NCBI GenBank assembly: GCA_022414725.1
Contig: CM039462.1
Coordinates: 18,593,187-18,657,186, forward strand
Length of the DNA: 64,000 nt
Origin: Microglena sp. YARC
Lineage: Eukaryota; Chlorophyta; Chlorophyceae; Chlamydomonadales; Chlamydomonadaceae
Direction: 5' to 3'
A program made the position numbers and the translations under genes. The notes under the pieces are model-generated. The model had not been told where the DNA came from and made no database searches. It worked only from the letters and a program-made list of their open reading frames with translations. This document shows positions 34,201 to 47,400 of the stretch, piece by piece (the stretch's first letter is position 1; every line of letters begins with the position of its first letter).

Positions 34201-37200
34201 GCAATGCATAGTAAACAGTTGACAATATATTGAGGTAGTCAATTGTAAGCAGCTGTATACAATGCATAGTAAACAGCATGTTAAGGTGGGCAGTTGTAAG
34301 CAAGACATAGCAAAAACATGTTAAGTAGTTGCAAGCATAACATAAAAATATGCATACCAAAGTAAGCAAAGGTAAGCAGCTCTAGTCCATGGTGAGTATC
34401 CCCACCTACTCCCACCTACTCTCACCACCAAATATTGCAACCCCATACCAAGCCTGCTGCTCCGATGAGTAAATGATACAATGCCCACCCCACCCACTTA
34501 CCCCGTCTACCCCACTCACATGCACGCACACACACCCCACCACACACGCACCACCACACACGTGCATACACACACACCAGCACACACACATGCATGCATA
34601 CAGACACAGACAAACAAACACATGCACTATATATACACATCTCCTCCTCCAACTCCAAATAGCTGGCTAGTTGGTCATATCCCCTCCGACATCACTTGGA
34701 CGACAAGTCCACCGCCACTTCCATCACCATCAAGGCATCTGTTAGTCGATAATTCTGAATGGCAATTGTGAGCACTGATAATAACAGTTATAAGTTGCTA
34801 CAGGGCATGCATACACACAAGCCCACATACACACACTCAAGACACACATACACTACTCACCACTACCACTACCACCATCACTATAAAGGCGTTAAGCATC
34901 ACTCGGAAGATAAGTCTGAATGACGACTGTGAGCACTGGTCCTTTCAGGTCTGAGATGCTACAGGACACATATACACGCAAACACACACCGCCACCACCA
35001 CCACCACCACCACCATCAAGGTGCCAAGCGAGGGGGGAAATAGGACTGAATTTACTGTAAAAACTTGAATTGACTTGATTGACTTGAATTGGCTTCATAA
35101 GGTAACCGCAACATTAAATTGTCACTGTAGCACGAACTTAGGGCCCCCATCAGTAAAACATTTGTTTAGGGTTCCATTCGCTAGTTTGTTTCCGACGTAG
35201 CCCCTCCTAATGTCATGGTTGGGCAAGTCCCTTCAGCCTATTTGGCTACTCCTGGACTGTAACAACATGCACAATGACGCCTTTCACTCATGCTCTGTAC
35301 AGGTGACGCACAACGCTCTATGCCACACAGACCTCCACATGAGGGTGAGTGAACTTGGAATGAGCTAATTGTATTTTCCTCGATTGTGTGTCCGTTTGAC
35401 CAAGGTAGTGGTATACGAGTGTGTGTGCTGGTGGGTGGGACTGCTTTTCGGCTACCAGCAGCAGGTTCTAGGCAGCTCCCTGTGACCGCCACTGGGCCAA
35501 ACCCAAAGATGACTCGTGCACCGGAATGCTGGCAAAATCAGCTTCCAGGTGCACTAAGTTGTTGAAGGTTTGGGTGAAGAGAGAGCCCAGGGAACTGCCT
35601 CGAAGCTGCTGCTTGTAGCTGAAAATAACAAGTCCTAGGCAGCCTCGCAAGCGACGTGGGGAATTGGCGGGAAGTGTTGGCTATCAGAATGGCAGGTGGC
35701 AACGGAATCAAGTTACGAGACAGGTAGTTGAGGCAGTTGGCTTCATCTTCAAAATAAAAGCATCAAGGTGCAATAGGTTGCTTAAGGTTTGGCTGATTAG
35801 CCAGCCAGGGGAGCTGACTAGAAGCTGCTGCTAATAGCTGAAAAGAAAAACAGTCGGCTCTGGAGCTGGGTGCTGTCAAGATGTATGCTGGTGGGTGTAG
35901 GTGTAGGTGTAGTTGGGCAAGTACAGGCATGTGTAGATGCAGGTGGGCATGTGTAGGCATGTGTAGGTGCCGGTGGGCAGGTGTAGGCATTTGTGAGGCA
36001 GGTGGGTGTAGTTGGGCAGGTGCAGGCACTGGTTGCTGTCAAGATGTAGGTGCAGGTGGGTTCCCAGACAGCATGCATGCACCAGTGTTTTTTATTTCAG
36101 ATTTCTGCAGGCCAGGTTGAGTAGCTATTTGGGCTACTCAAGCCTGATTTCAGATTGTTGACCATGCTTTATTATTATATTCAACACCTCATGAGATTGT
36201 ATTCTACATCTACATCTCTACATTTGTTGACCTGGCTTATATTTTTATATTCAGCACCTCGTGTAATTGTATTCTACATCTACATCTCTACAGCTGTCGA
36301 TCTTTGCTTATATGATTATATTCTTGTGCTGCAGGATGACGACTGGGGTGTCTCCAAGTTCCCCTTTGTCCCTGGACATGAGATTGTAGGCCGTGTTGTG
36401 GCCAAGGGCTCAGCAGTGAACAACGTGGAGCTGGGTGATAGGGTAAGTGACTGAGTCTCCTCTAGCCTTTTTCATTTGTAGTGATCGGCATACGTTCTAA
36501 TGTTATGTAAGATAGGGTAAGTGGCGGAGTTTTTCTAGCCTTCTTCATTCACCTTCTCCCTATCGACAGATGAATTGACCCGATGATGAAATGGTAGGCA
36601 AGGGGGTGTGGGGTGTGTGTGTGTGGGGGGTATGGGTGTGTGTCCTATTGCCTCTGATTGGTGTATACCTGTCAGTTCTTCACCCCTCTTGACCTGTTGT
36701 TTAACTGTCTGTTAGAGACTTTGATATATAATGATCAGTCTATGATCAGTCTGAGTTTGAAGCCTGGTTTCGGTGGTTATCGCACAGAAGGGGGGGGGGG
36801 GTACTGTATTATGCAGATGATTAGACACCGAATTGCGGGCGTATAGAACCTTGTAGCAATTCGTCTTATCCCTATCGACAGGATGGCCATGCATGGAACT
36901 AGTGCACCTTGAATCTTACACATCCAGATTTCCTGTTCTATTAACATCTTGGGGCTTGGCCCAGTGGCTGGCACAGGGAGCTGCCTAGAAGCTGCTGCTT
37001 GTAGCTGAAGAGAAAAGCTATGCCTTCTTCCTATTGACAGGTTGTCTATGCCTGGATCAAGGACTCCTGCCGTGCATGCAATATTAATGTGGTTGGATAT
37101 TTATATGCATACACATGCACACACACCTGTCATATTCACTGTTACTTCACAGACGGAAGTTGCTTTATCTATACTCGAACAGCAGTGCTGCTGGCTGGCT

Positions 37201-38413
37201 GGTTGGCTGGTTTCTTTTTGAGTTCTGAGTTCATCTTCATTCACCTTCTCCCTTTCGGCAGGTTGGATATGCCTGGATCAAGAACTCCTGCCGTGCATGC
37301 AGGAACTGCATTAAGGGAGAGGAGAGTATTTGCTTGGAGGGCTATACTGGCACGATCACCGGGGGTGAGTCCCTGCCTCGAGGCGTTGCCGGCAATAAAA
37401 ACAAATAAAAAACTTACTCTATTTAAGAGCGCGCTTGATTTAACTATTTCAAGTTTGCACCTACCATGGTGACTTTCCCCAGCTGTGGCGTACGGGAGAG
37501 TCCCCTGAACACCACGCCCCTCTAGGCGGTATCTTAATTTATTTATTTATTTTAAGTTTACACCTCAACCGTCTCAGTTCCCATTTTAGTATTATTGGGC
37601 GCTAATCAATCAATAATTAATTTACAAGTGGTGTCTCTGGCTCATAGCTTTTCTTTTAGGCTACGAGCAGTGGCTTCTAGTCAGCTCCCTGAGCCAGCCA
37701 CTGGTCAAAGGATCATGATACCAACAGCACTGGGACTAATGCTGTCAGCTTCCAGGAGCACTACGGTGCCACAGGTTTGGCTGGGTAGCAGGCCAGGGGA
37801 GCTGACTAGAAGCTGCTGCTCAAAGCTGAAAATAAAGCTATGCTAAGGCTACCTGAGTGGCTGACCTATGAAGCCGTAAGATCTGAGGGTTTCACATTTT
37901 ATTTATTGGGCTACGCATAGCAGCTTCCATCCAGCTGCACCAGCCAGTCTCTGGGCCGTGCCAAAGACTTTCAGCTGCATCTAAATGCCTGTTATATACT
38001 CGTATTAGCCTTCAGACGCACTGCCTAGCTTCAGGTTTGGCTCAAGGACAGGGAAAGGGAGCTGCCCAGAAGCTGTGACTCGTGGTTCAAAATAAAACAG
38101 TGCCTGCTGCACGTTTCCTACAGGACAATATGTAGGGAACGGGAATATGATATAATGTCATCATATGATGCCGGCAGTCTGACTAGGCTAAAGTTACCAT
38201 TATATACAGTATCACATGATGAATTTTTTATGATATCATATGATAACATACTCGCCTTTTGTCAACAGCATAACATATGCCGGTCCCTAATAATATGCCT
38301 TCTTTGTGGATCTGTCCTTGAAGCAATGTTTCATGGTTTTCATGGTTATGTCCATTTTCCCTCTCATCTGCTTGCTTGTTCGCTGGTTAGTTTTCCATCC
38401 CTCCATCCACCCA

Positions 38414-38497
<84 letters not shown>

Positions 38498-41400
38498 CCT
38501 CTCTCCCCCTCTCTTTCCCTCTCTTTCCCTCCCTCCCTCCCTCTTTCCCTCCCTCTCTATCTTCCTCCCTCCCTCCCTCCCCCCCTCCATCCACTCACCC
38601 ACCCACCCATCCTTGGTCCACATGCAGGTAACAATGGTGGCTTTGGCAAGTACATGAGGGTCCCCGCTCCCTTTGCCTACAAGATCCCTGATGCGTTGGA
38701 TTCAGTCTCAGCGGCACCTCTTCTGTGTGCTGGAATCACAGTGTACGCCCCCCTAAGGTGAGGTGCTCATTCATCCCTTGTGCCCCCCCTCACGCTCATT
38801 GATATGCCTCCCTCAGGTCCCCACCCCTATGCCAGCCTGCGCCTTGTTCAGGGTCACACAGCACTTGTATGTATATCATTGGTTAAACATGTAGTAGTTT
38901 AACAGGTGGTTAGACATCCTGAACACGTGCAGAGGCCGAGAACTTTCCTCCGTGCTTTAGCGCAGTAGTCCAAGCTCAGGCGCAGTAGCGGTCTGCAAAA
39001 GCAAAACCCACAGTAACCTTCCCTTATGCAAGCAAAAAGGAAGTTTCCTTCAACTTAACGCCCCGTGGCAAGGCGTAACAATTTTCGATTTTAAGTCCCC
39101 TTGTGCAAGTGGTTGCACGAGTTGTTTGAACCTGCAAGTGGTTGCATTTCGACCAACCCGAAACTGATCAATATGCGTTTCATTGTGTACAATTGTTTTT
39201 CTTTCGACGACGCGTCGCTCTTCCGTCGTTGCATGGCGGCACGTGGGTTTGGCGCTGCTCCCCAACCCCCCCGGGCTCTCAACTTCGCTTTCCGCCATGC
39301 GATGGCCAGGCAACAATCCTGAAGTCAGGCTTGAGTAGCCCAAATAGCTACTCAACCTGGCCTACTGAAATCTGAAATAAATAAAAGCACTGGCCAAGAC
39401 CCCCTACATGATTGAACTTGCCTATCGCCTTTCATACACAACACCAGCTAAGACGCTTACATACACATACACTCCCCCTCCAACCCACCCCGTACACCCA
39501 CCCATACCATATACGCACCCCACACCCACCCACACCCTGCACACCCACGCACCCCCTACACGCACCCCCTCCACCCACCCTCTACACCCACACCCACACA
39601 CCCTGCACACACCCACACACCCTACACACACACACACACCCACACACACAAACCCTGCACACCCACGCACCCCTTACACACACACACACACACTACACAC
39701 GACCGCACACAAACACTGATTGAGTGCCTGTGCCTTATGTGTAGGCGCCTGATCACACATCCCGGTATGAGAGTCACCGTCGTGGGTATTGGAGGACTCG
39801 GCCATCTGGCCATTCCTCTGGCTGCTGCGATGGGCGCTGTGGTAAGTAGGGTGTGTGTGTGTGTAGGAGTTGTGTTTGTGTGTAGGGGGTGGTTGTGAGC
39901 TGGTTTTGTGCCTGATAGGACTTCCAATCATTTCACTGGCTGCTGCGATGGGAGCTGTGGCAAGTAGGCGTGGGCGGGTGTAGGGGTTGTGTGTGTGTGT
40001 GTAGAGTGCGTGTGTGTAGGAGTTGTGTTTGTGTATAGGGGGTGGTTGTGGGCTGGTGTTGTGCCTAATAAGAGTTCCAATTATTCCAGTGGCTGCTGCG
40101 ATGGGAGCTGTGGCAAGTAGGGGGTGGGCTGGGGTAGCGGTTGTTTGTGTGTGTAGGGTGTGTGTACGAGATGGGTGTGTGGGCGGTGGAGGGTATGCGT
40201 ATGTATGCGTGTCAGCTGGTGTTGTGCCTGATAGGCGACAGGCAAGTTCCAATCATTCCACTGGCTGCTGCGATGGGAGCTGTGGTAAGTACGGACCGGC
40301 ATATCAGTAGACGTTACTACGTATCTTACTATATATGTATACGTTACTACTATCTTACTACTATCTACTCCGCCTCTGCAGTGCATACACCCTTCTCTTC
40401 CCAGACTGTCATGCCTATTGCCACCACCTTGCTGATCTAGCTGTCTCGCCCAACCCCGAAACCGTACTGCCAGGTCACAGCCGTGTCTGAATCTCCCAGC
40501 AAGGAGGCGGAGGCTAAGAGCCTTGGGGCCACTAACTTTGTTTTGCTGATCTTGTTGTCTCAAACCAACCCAACCCAACCCGAAACTGTACTGCCAGGTC
40601 ACAGCTGTGTCTGGATCTCCCAGCAAGGAGGCGGAGGCCAAGAGCCTTGGCGCCACTAACTTCGTCTTGAGCAAGGATGCTGAGGCCCACTATGGCACTC
40701 AGGAAGTGGTCCTCAACTGTGCCAGTGGTGGCAAGGGATTCGATGAAATGGTCAAGATGTGCATGGCACTCCTTGAGCCCGATGGCTCATTCTGCTTGGT
40801 GGTGAGTCAACAATGTTGTAAAAAAAAGAAAGGTCAAGCGCTATTTTATGGATACGATGAAATGGTCAAGATGTGTTTGGCACTCTTGGAGCTCGATGCC
40901 TCATTCTGCTTAGTGGTGAGTAAAGATAATGCCTGATGGGGCGTGGACGGTCGGAAAAGGGGTGGTGAACCTGGAGGCTCTGCCACTGGAATCTAGATAT
41001 ACAGGAGCAGGATGCACTCTAATTACAGCCCCCATAGGGTTTAAATTGGCCCGCCTTTCAGAAGGGGGGGCTCCACCAAAAACATCATGGTTCACTCCAC
41101 ACTTCCAACACCATGCTATTTTGTGGATACGATGAAATGATCAAGATGTGCATGGAACTCCTGATGGCCCGATGGCTCATTCTGCTTGGTGGTGAGCCAA
41201 CAATGTTGTATAAAAAGAAAGGGAAAGCGCTATTTTGTGGATACGATGAAATGCTCAAGATGTGCATGGCACTCCAGATGGCTCGGTGGCTCATTCTGCT
41301 TGGTGGCGAGCCAGCAATGTTGTTTAAAAAGGAAGGGAAAGCGTTATTTTGTGGATACGATGAAATGATCAAGATGTGCATGGCACTCCTGATGGCCCGA

Positions 41401-44400
41401 TGGCTCATTCTGCTTGGTGGCGAGCCAACAATTTTGTATAAAAAGAAAGGGAAAGCGCTATTTTGAGGATACGATGAAATGGTCAAGATGTGAAAGGCAC
41501 TCCTGGAGCCTGATGGCTCATTTTGCTTAGTGGCGAGCCAGCAATGTTGTATACAAAAAAGGGGAAGCGCTTTTTTGTGAATACGATGAAATGGTCAAAA
41601 TGTGTATGGCACTCCTAGAGCCTGATGGCTCATTCTACTTAGTGGTGAGTCAACAAATAATACGCCTTAAATATAATAATACACCTAACGCCGCCTTATA
41701 TATAAACAAATAGTACGCCTTATTATGTGGCGTGAGGTTGAGGGCGGCAGGCCGTTTCCTTGCACTGGGCCCACCCACTGGTGAGACAAGTCCTAGACGT
41801 GTCGCAAAATTGGCGGAGTATTTAGGGGACCTTCCGTACGCCGCAGCTGGGGAAAGTCACCATCACACTGCGACTCACCCTTCAGTCGCTCTTGGTGTTG
41901 CAGGTCGTTGTCAACCGCGATGGTAGCTTGTCCAGTTGAGGTAGGAGACCGCTTCCCACCCGCGTACGATGGGCTCCCTTAACACCACGCCCCACCAGGC
42001 GTTACCATTACCTTTTTTTAGTGTTTGGTGATCTTCAGCACTTGAGGGCACCTCCAAGGTGTAGTATGAGTAGGGGCCGGCATATCATATGATCTTGACC
42101 AAAGACAAAAGGGAAAGCCACCAATACACTGTTGTAATGAAAACGCCTGGTGGGGCGTGGTATTAAGGGAGCCCCGTCTACCGGCGGTAGGAAACGGGCT
42201 GCTACTTTACCTGGACAAAGCTACCATGGCAGTTGACAGCGACCGCAACGCGCCCATAGGGATTTGTACCCAGCTCCTTCAGCCCAGTATAATGATTAAC
42301 TATTCAACCCTTCGCCGAACCGGGATGTATAATGTCATCAAATATTGGAAATTGTTAAGCATAGCCAGGTAGCTAAAAAGACTTGCCCAACCTCAATATT
42401 TAGAAGGCTGTATACAAAACAAGCACCGGTGAACTGAACCCCAACAAATTGTAAACGACGGGGGCCCAAAGTTCATGCTATGTAGATTTAACAGGGGAGC
42501 TGGATTTAACAGGGGAGATGGATTTAACAGGGGAGATGGATTTAACAGGGGAGATGGATTTAATAGGGGAGATGGATTTAACAGGGGAGATGGATTTAAC
42601 AGGGGAGATGGATTTAACAGGGGAGATGGATTTAACAGGGGAGATGGATTTAACAGGGGAGATGGATTTAATAGGGGAGATGGATTTAACAGGGGAGATG
42701 GATTTAACAGGGGAGTTCATGCTATGTAGATTTAACAGGGGAGATGGATTTAACAGGGGAGATGGATTTAAGAGGGGAGTTCATGCTATTTAGATTTAAC
42801 GGGGGCCCAAAGTTCATGCTACGTAGGTATAACTTCAATTTAAAATACATCAATCATTACTATTATAAATGCATTGATGAAATACAATAACTATGCCCTT
42901 GGTTCACTTCACAATTTTCATTCAACAACACGTGGGTTTTAGGTTTTAGGGTCGGTTTTAAACCCTAAACCCTAAACGTGGCTTGCCCAACACGGACATC
43001 AAGATCCCAGTTCTGGACATTGACTATCTATAGATGTATGAAAACAAATATACACACACCCTTATCTATAGATGTATGAAAACAGATATACACACACCCT
43101 TATCTATAGATGTATGAAAACAGATATACACACACCCTTATCTATAGATGTATGAAAACAGATATACACACACCCTTATCTATAGATGTATGAAAACAGA
43201 TATACACACACCCTTATCTATAGATGTATGAAAAACAGATATACACACACCCTTATCTATAGATGTATGAAAACAGATATACACACACCCTTATCTATAG
43301 ATGTATGAAAACAGATATACACACACCCTTATCTATAGATGTATGAAAACAGATATACACACACCCTTATCTATAGATGTATGAAAACAGATATACACAC
43401 ACCCTTATCTATAGATGTATGAAAACAGATATACACACACCCTTATCTATAGATGTATGAAAACAGATATACACACACCCTTATCTATAGATGTATGAAA
43501 ACAGATATACACACACCCTTATCTATAGATGTATGAAAACAGATATACACACACCCTTATCTATAGATGTATGAAAACAGATATACACACACCCTTATCT
43601 ATAGATGTATGAAAACAGATATACACACACCCTTATCTATAGATGTATGAAAACAGATATACACACACCCTTATCTATAGATGTATGAAAACAGATATAC
43701 ACACACCCTTATCTATAGATGTATGAAAAACAGATATACACACACCCTTATCTATAGATGTATGAAAACAGATATACACACACCCTTATCTATAGATGTA
43801 TGAAAACAGATATACACGCACCCTTATCTATAGATTTATGAAAACAGATATACACACACCCTTATGTATAGATTTATGAAAACAGATATACACTCACCCT
43901 TATCTATAGATTTATGAAAACAGATATACACACACCCTTATCTATAGATGTATGAAAACAGATATACACACACCCTTATCTATAGATGTATGAAAACAGA
44001 TATACACACACCCTTATCTATAGATGTATGAAAACAGATATACACACACCCTTATCTATAGATTTATGAAAACAGATATACACACACCCTTATCTATAGA
44101 TGTATGAAAACAGATATACACACACCCTTATCTATAGATGTATGAAAACAGATATACACACACCCTTATCTATAGATGTATGAAAACAGATATACACACA
44201 CCCTTATCTATAGATGTATGAAAACAGATATACACACACCCTTAAACACACATAGTAACACGCATGTCTGACATGTGTAAAAACACATTAACCACACACT
44301 TCAACACACCTAAACAGACATTTAAACAGACACACTGCTCTGTGCCTCCCTTGTAGGGCTTGCCCGTCGCAGACATCAAGATCATAGTTCCTAGTTCTGG

Positions 44401-47400
44401 GCATTGTCTGTCTCTGGGTGTATGAAGCACATTAAACACACACTGAAACACACACTTACCTAAACACACATACAGGCACACACACAAACACACACACTGC
44501 CCTGTGCCTCCCTTGTAAGGCTTGCCCGTAGCGGATATCAAGATCCCAGGCCTGGACATTGTCTCTCTTTGGCTGTGTGAAAACACAATACACACACACT
44601 TCAATACACCTAAACACACACACTGCTCTGTGTCTCCCTCATAGGGCTTGCCCGTAGCCGATATCAAGATTCCAGTTCTTGACCTTGTCTTCAACCAGAA
44701 GAAGGTTCTCGGCAGCATTGTTGGAGGCCGTAGGGACATGAACGAGTTGCTCCAGTTCTGCGTTGACAAGGGGGTGAGTTGGCTGAGTTGGCTGTCTTAG
44801 GGAGTGATAAATGAAGAATCTGTGTGAGATTTGGAGAAGTATTCGTGGTGATGATGCTGGTTGTGGCCTTTCCCCTGGTGCCCTTCTTGACTCCAAATGT
44901 GCCGGCGGCTTAATGGAGAGTGAACATGTCCTTTTCTTGCATAAGTCAGAAGTCCCCCTTGGCTCACAAGACTGAAGTCCCCCTTGCCTCCGTCAAGCTG
45001 CTGCAGTTGTGTGACTTAGGGGGTATGAAAATACAGGGGTGAGTTGGCTGAGTTGGCTGTCTTAGGGAGTATGAAAATACATGAAACACACACAAACATC
45101 CAGTTGTGTGCTGACAAGGGGGTGAGTTGGCTGTCTTAGGGAGTATGAAAATACATGAAACACACACAAACATCCAGTTCTGCGCTGACAAGGGGGTGAG
45201 TTGGCTGTCTTTGGGTGTATCCTGTTTTAAAGTGAATGAAAGCACGTTAAACACATGGAAACACACAGTTATGTGCTGATAAGGGGGGCGCATTGGCTGT
45301 CTTTGGGTGTATGGATACACATGAAACACACAAACACACAGTTATGCGCTGTCAAGGGGGTGAGTTGGCTGCCTTAGGGAGTATTAAATGAAGAATCTGT
45401 ATGAAATTTGGAGAAGTATATGTGGTGATGATGATTATGACATATTCCACAGTGCCATTCTGGACTCCAAATGTGCCTGCGACTTGATGAAGTGTGAACA
45501 TGTCCTACTCTTGCATGAGTCTGAAGTCCCCCTTGGCTCCGTCAAGCTGCTGCAGTTGTGTGCTGACAAGGAGTGAGGTGGCTGTCTTTGGGTGTATGAA
45601 AACACATGAAACACACACAAACACACAGTTGTGCGTTGACAAGGGGGTGAGCTGGCTGTCTTTGGGTGTATGAAAACACATGAAAAAACATGAGTGTTGA
45701 CATGTTCTCCATATGGTTTTTTTAAATTAGTGCATGCATGCATTGGTCGAGGGTCTGCATCTCCCGCCAACCTATGGGTGCCTACTCCCTCTTAACGTAT
45801 GAGTGACTACGTACATTAAATTAACAAAATCCTCGATTCTAGGGTTCGTGCATGGAGACTCACCCTTTGAGGCGACAAGCCCTAGGCGTGTCGCAAGCTA
45901 CGCGGAAAATTGGCGGAGAGTGGGTTTGCAATTGGCAGCGAGGTTCGAGCTGTCCTCGTTTGGAAGGGTGAAGAGTGGATTTATGAGGCCCAGGTTTGGT
46001 ACGAGACAGACAGACAGACAGACAGGCAGACAGATAATTGGACAAAGCGGTGACCCTGGGGGCTCCCGCCAAAAATCCTTGTTGTAGCCAGGTTGTAGCA
46101 AAACAAATAAACACACACTTTCCCAAACGCCTCTTCCACGGTCACTGCTGCTGTAACCTACCCAGCCTACCACTCTCACCCACCCACTCTCTCCCTTCCC
46201 CCTCTCCCCACCCCTTGCCCCCTCAAACAATCTCTCTCACCCACCCACTCTCTCCCTCCCCCCCACCCACCCCCCACCCCTTGCCCCTCAAACACTCTCT
46301 TACCCTTCCACTCTCACCCACCTGCTATCTCCCTTCCCCCTCCCCCACGCATACCCCCCCCTTCCCCCCCCAAACACTATCTCTAACCCACCCACCCTCA
46401 CCCACCAACCATCCAGATCAAGCCCATGTGTGAGGTCATGAAGCTAAGCCAGATCAATGAGGCCTTTGAGAGGGTGGCTTCTAACAAGGCCCGCTACAAG
46501 TGAGTGTGGGAATTGTCTAGAGTTGGTCTCGATTGTTTAAGGATGGGCTAGCCCCGTTATCCCAAGTGGCTACCCATGGCCTTCGCTCTTTTGTTTAGTT
46601 ATAATTCCCAATGTGAGTGTGGGAATGGTCTAGAGTTGTTTTTTATTGTTGGAGGATGAGCTAGTCCTTTTAGCCAAAGTGTCTACCCATGGACTTCGTT
46701 TTTTTGTTTAGTTATAATTCCCCTAGTGAGTGTGGGAATGGTCTAGAGTTGGTTTTGATTGTTGGGGGATGGGCTAGTCCCTTTAGCCAAAGTGTCTGCC
46801 CATGGACGTTTTTTTGTTTAGTTATAATTCCCCTTAGTGCTGCTTTCGCAGCACAGGCTACTAGGTTTAAAAGAAAGCTATTTAAGGGTTACATGCATGC
46901 ATATCTATCGTTTAGTTAAATATTGTAGAATTAAATTTCCACTCTAGCACGAATTCAGGGCCCCTGTCGGTAAAACGGTTGTTTGGGGTTCAGTTTATCA
47001 ATGCTTTCCTTTGTAGCCCTTCCAGTTACGGTTGTAAAGTCCCTATTTTGGCTACGTCTGGACTGTTAACATACAGACATACATACGTACAGACAGACGT
47101 ACATGTATGCATACATACATACAAACAAACATACATACTAGGTGGATACTGGGCTACTCATGGCAGCTTCCCACCAGCTCCCATAGCCAGCCACTGGGTC
47201 AAACCGAAAGCTTGCAGCTGCAGTGGAGTGCCCATCATGTCAGCTTTAAGACACACTAGCTAGCTGGATTGTAACACACACACATGGGGATGTTGAGATG
47301 TAAGTCCCATGAACATATTTGGCCTACCCCTGGACTGTGACATACACACATGCTGAACTGCTCATGGAAGCTTACCACCAGATCCTATAGCCAGCTAGTT

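Noticed and set aside
42475..42793. Open frames with perfect six-residue repeats
   Set aside because: Product of an 18-bp satellite within dehydrogenase intron 10.
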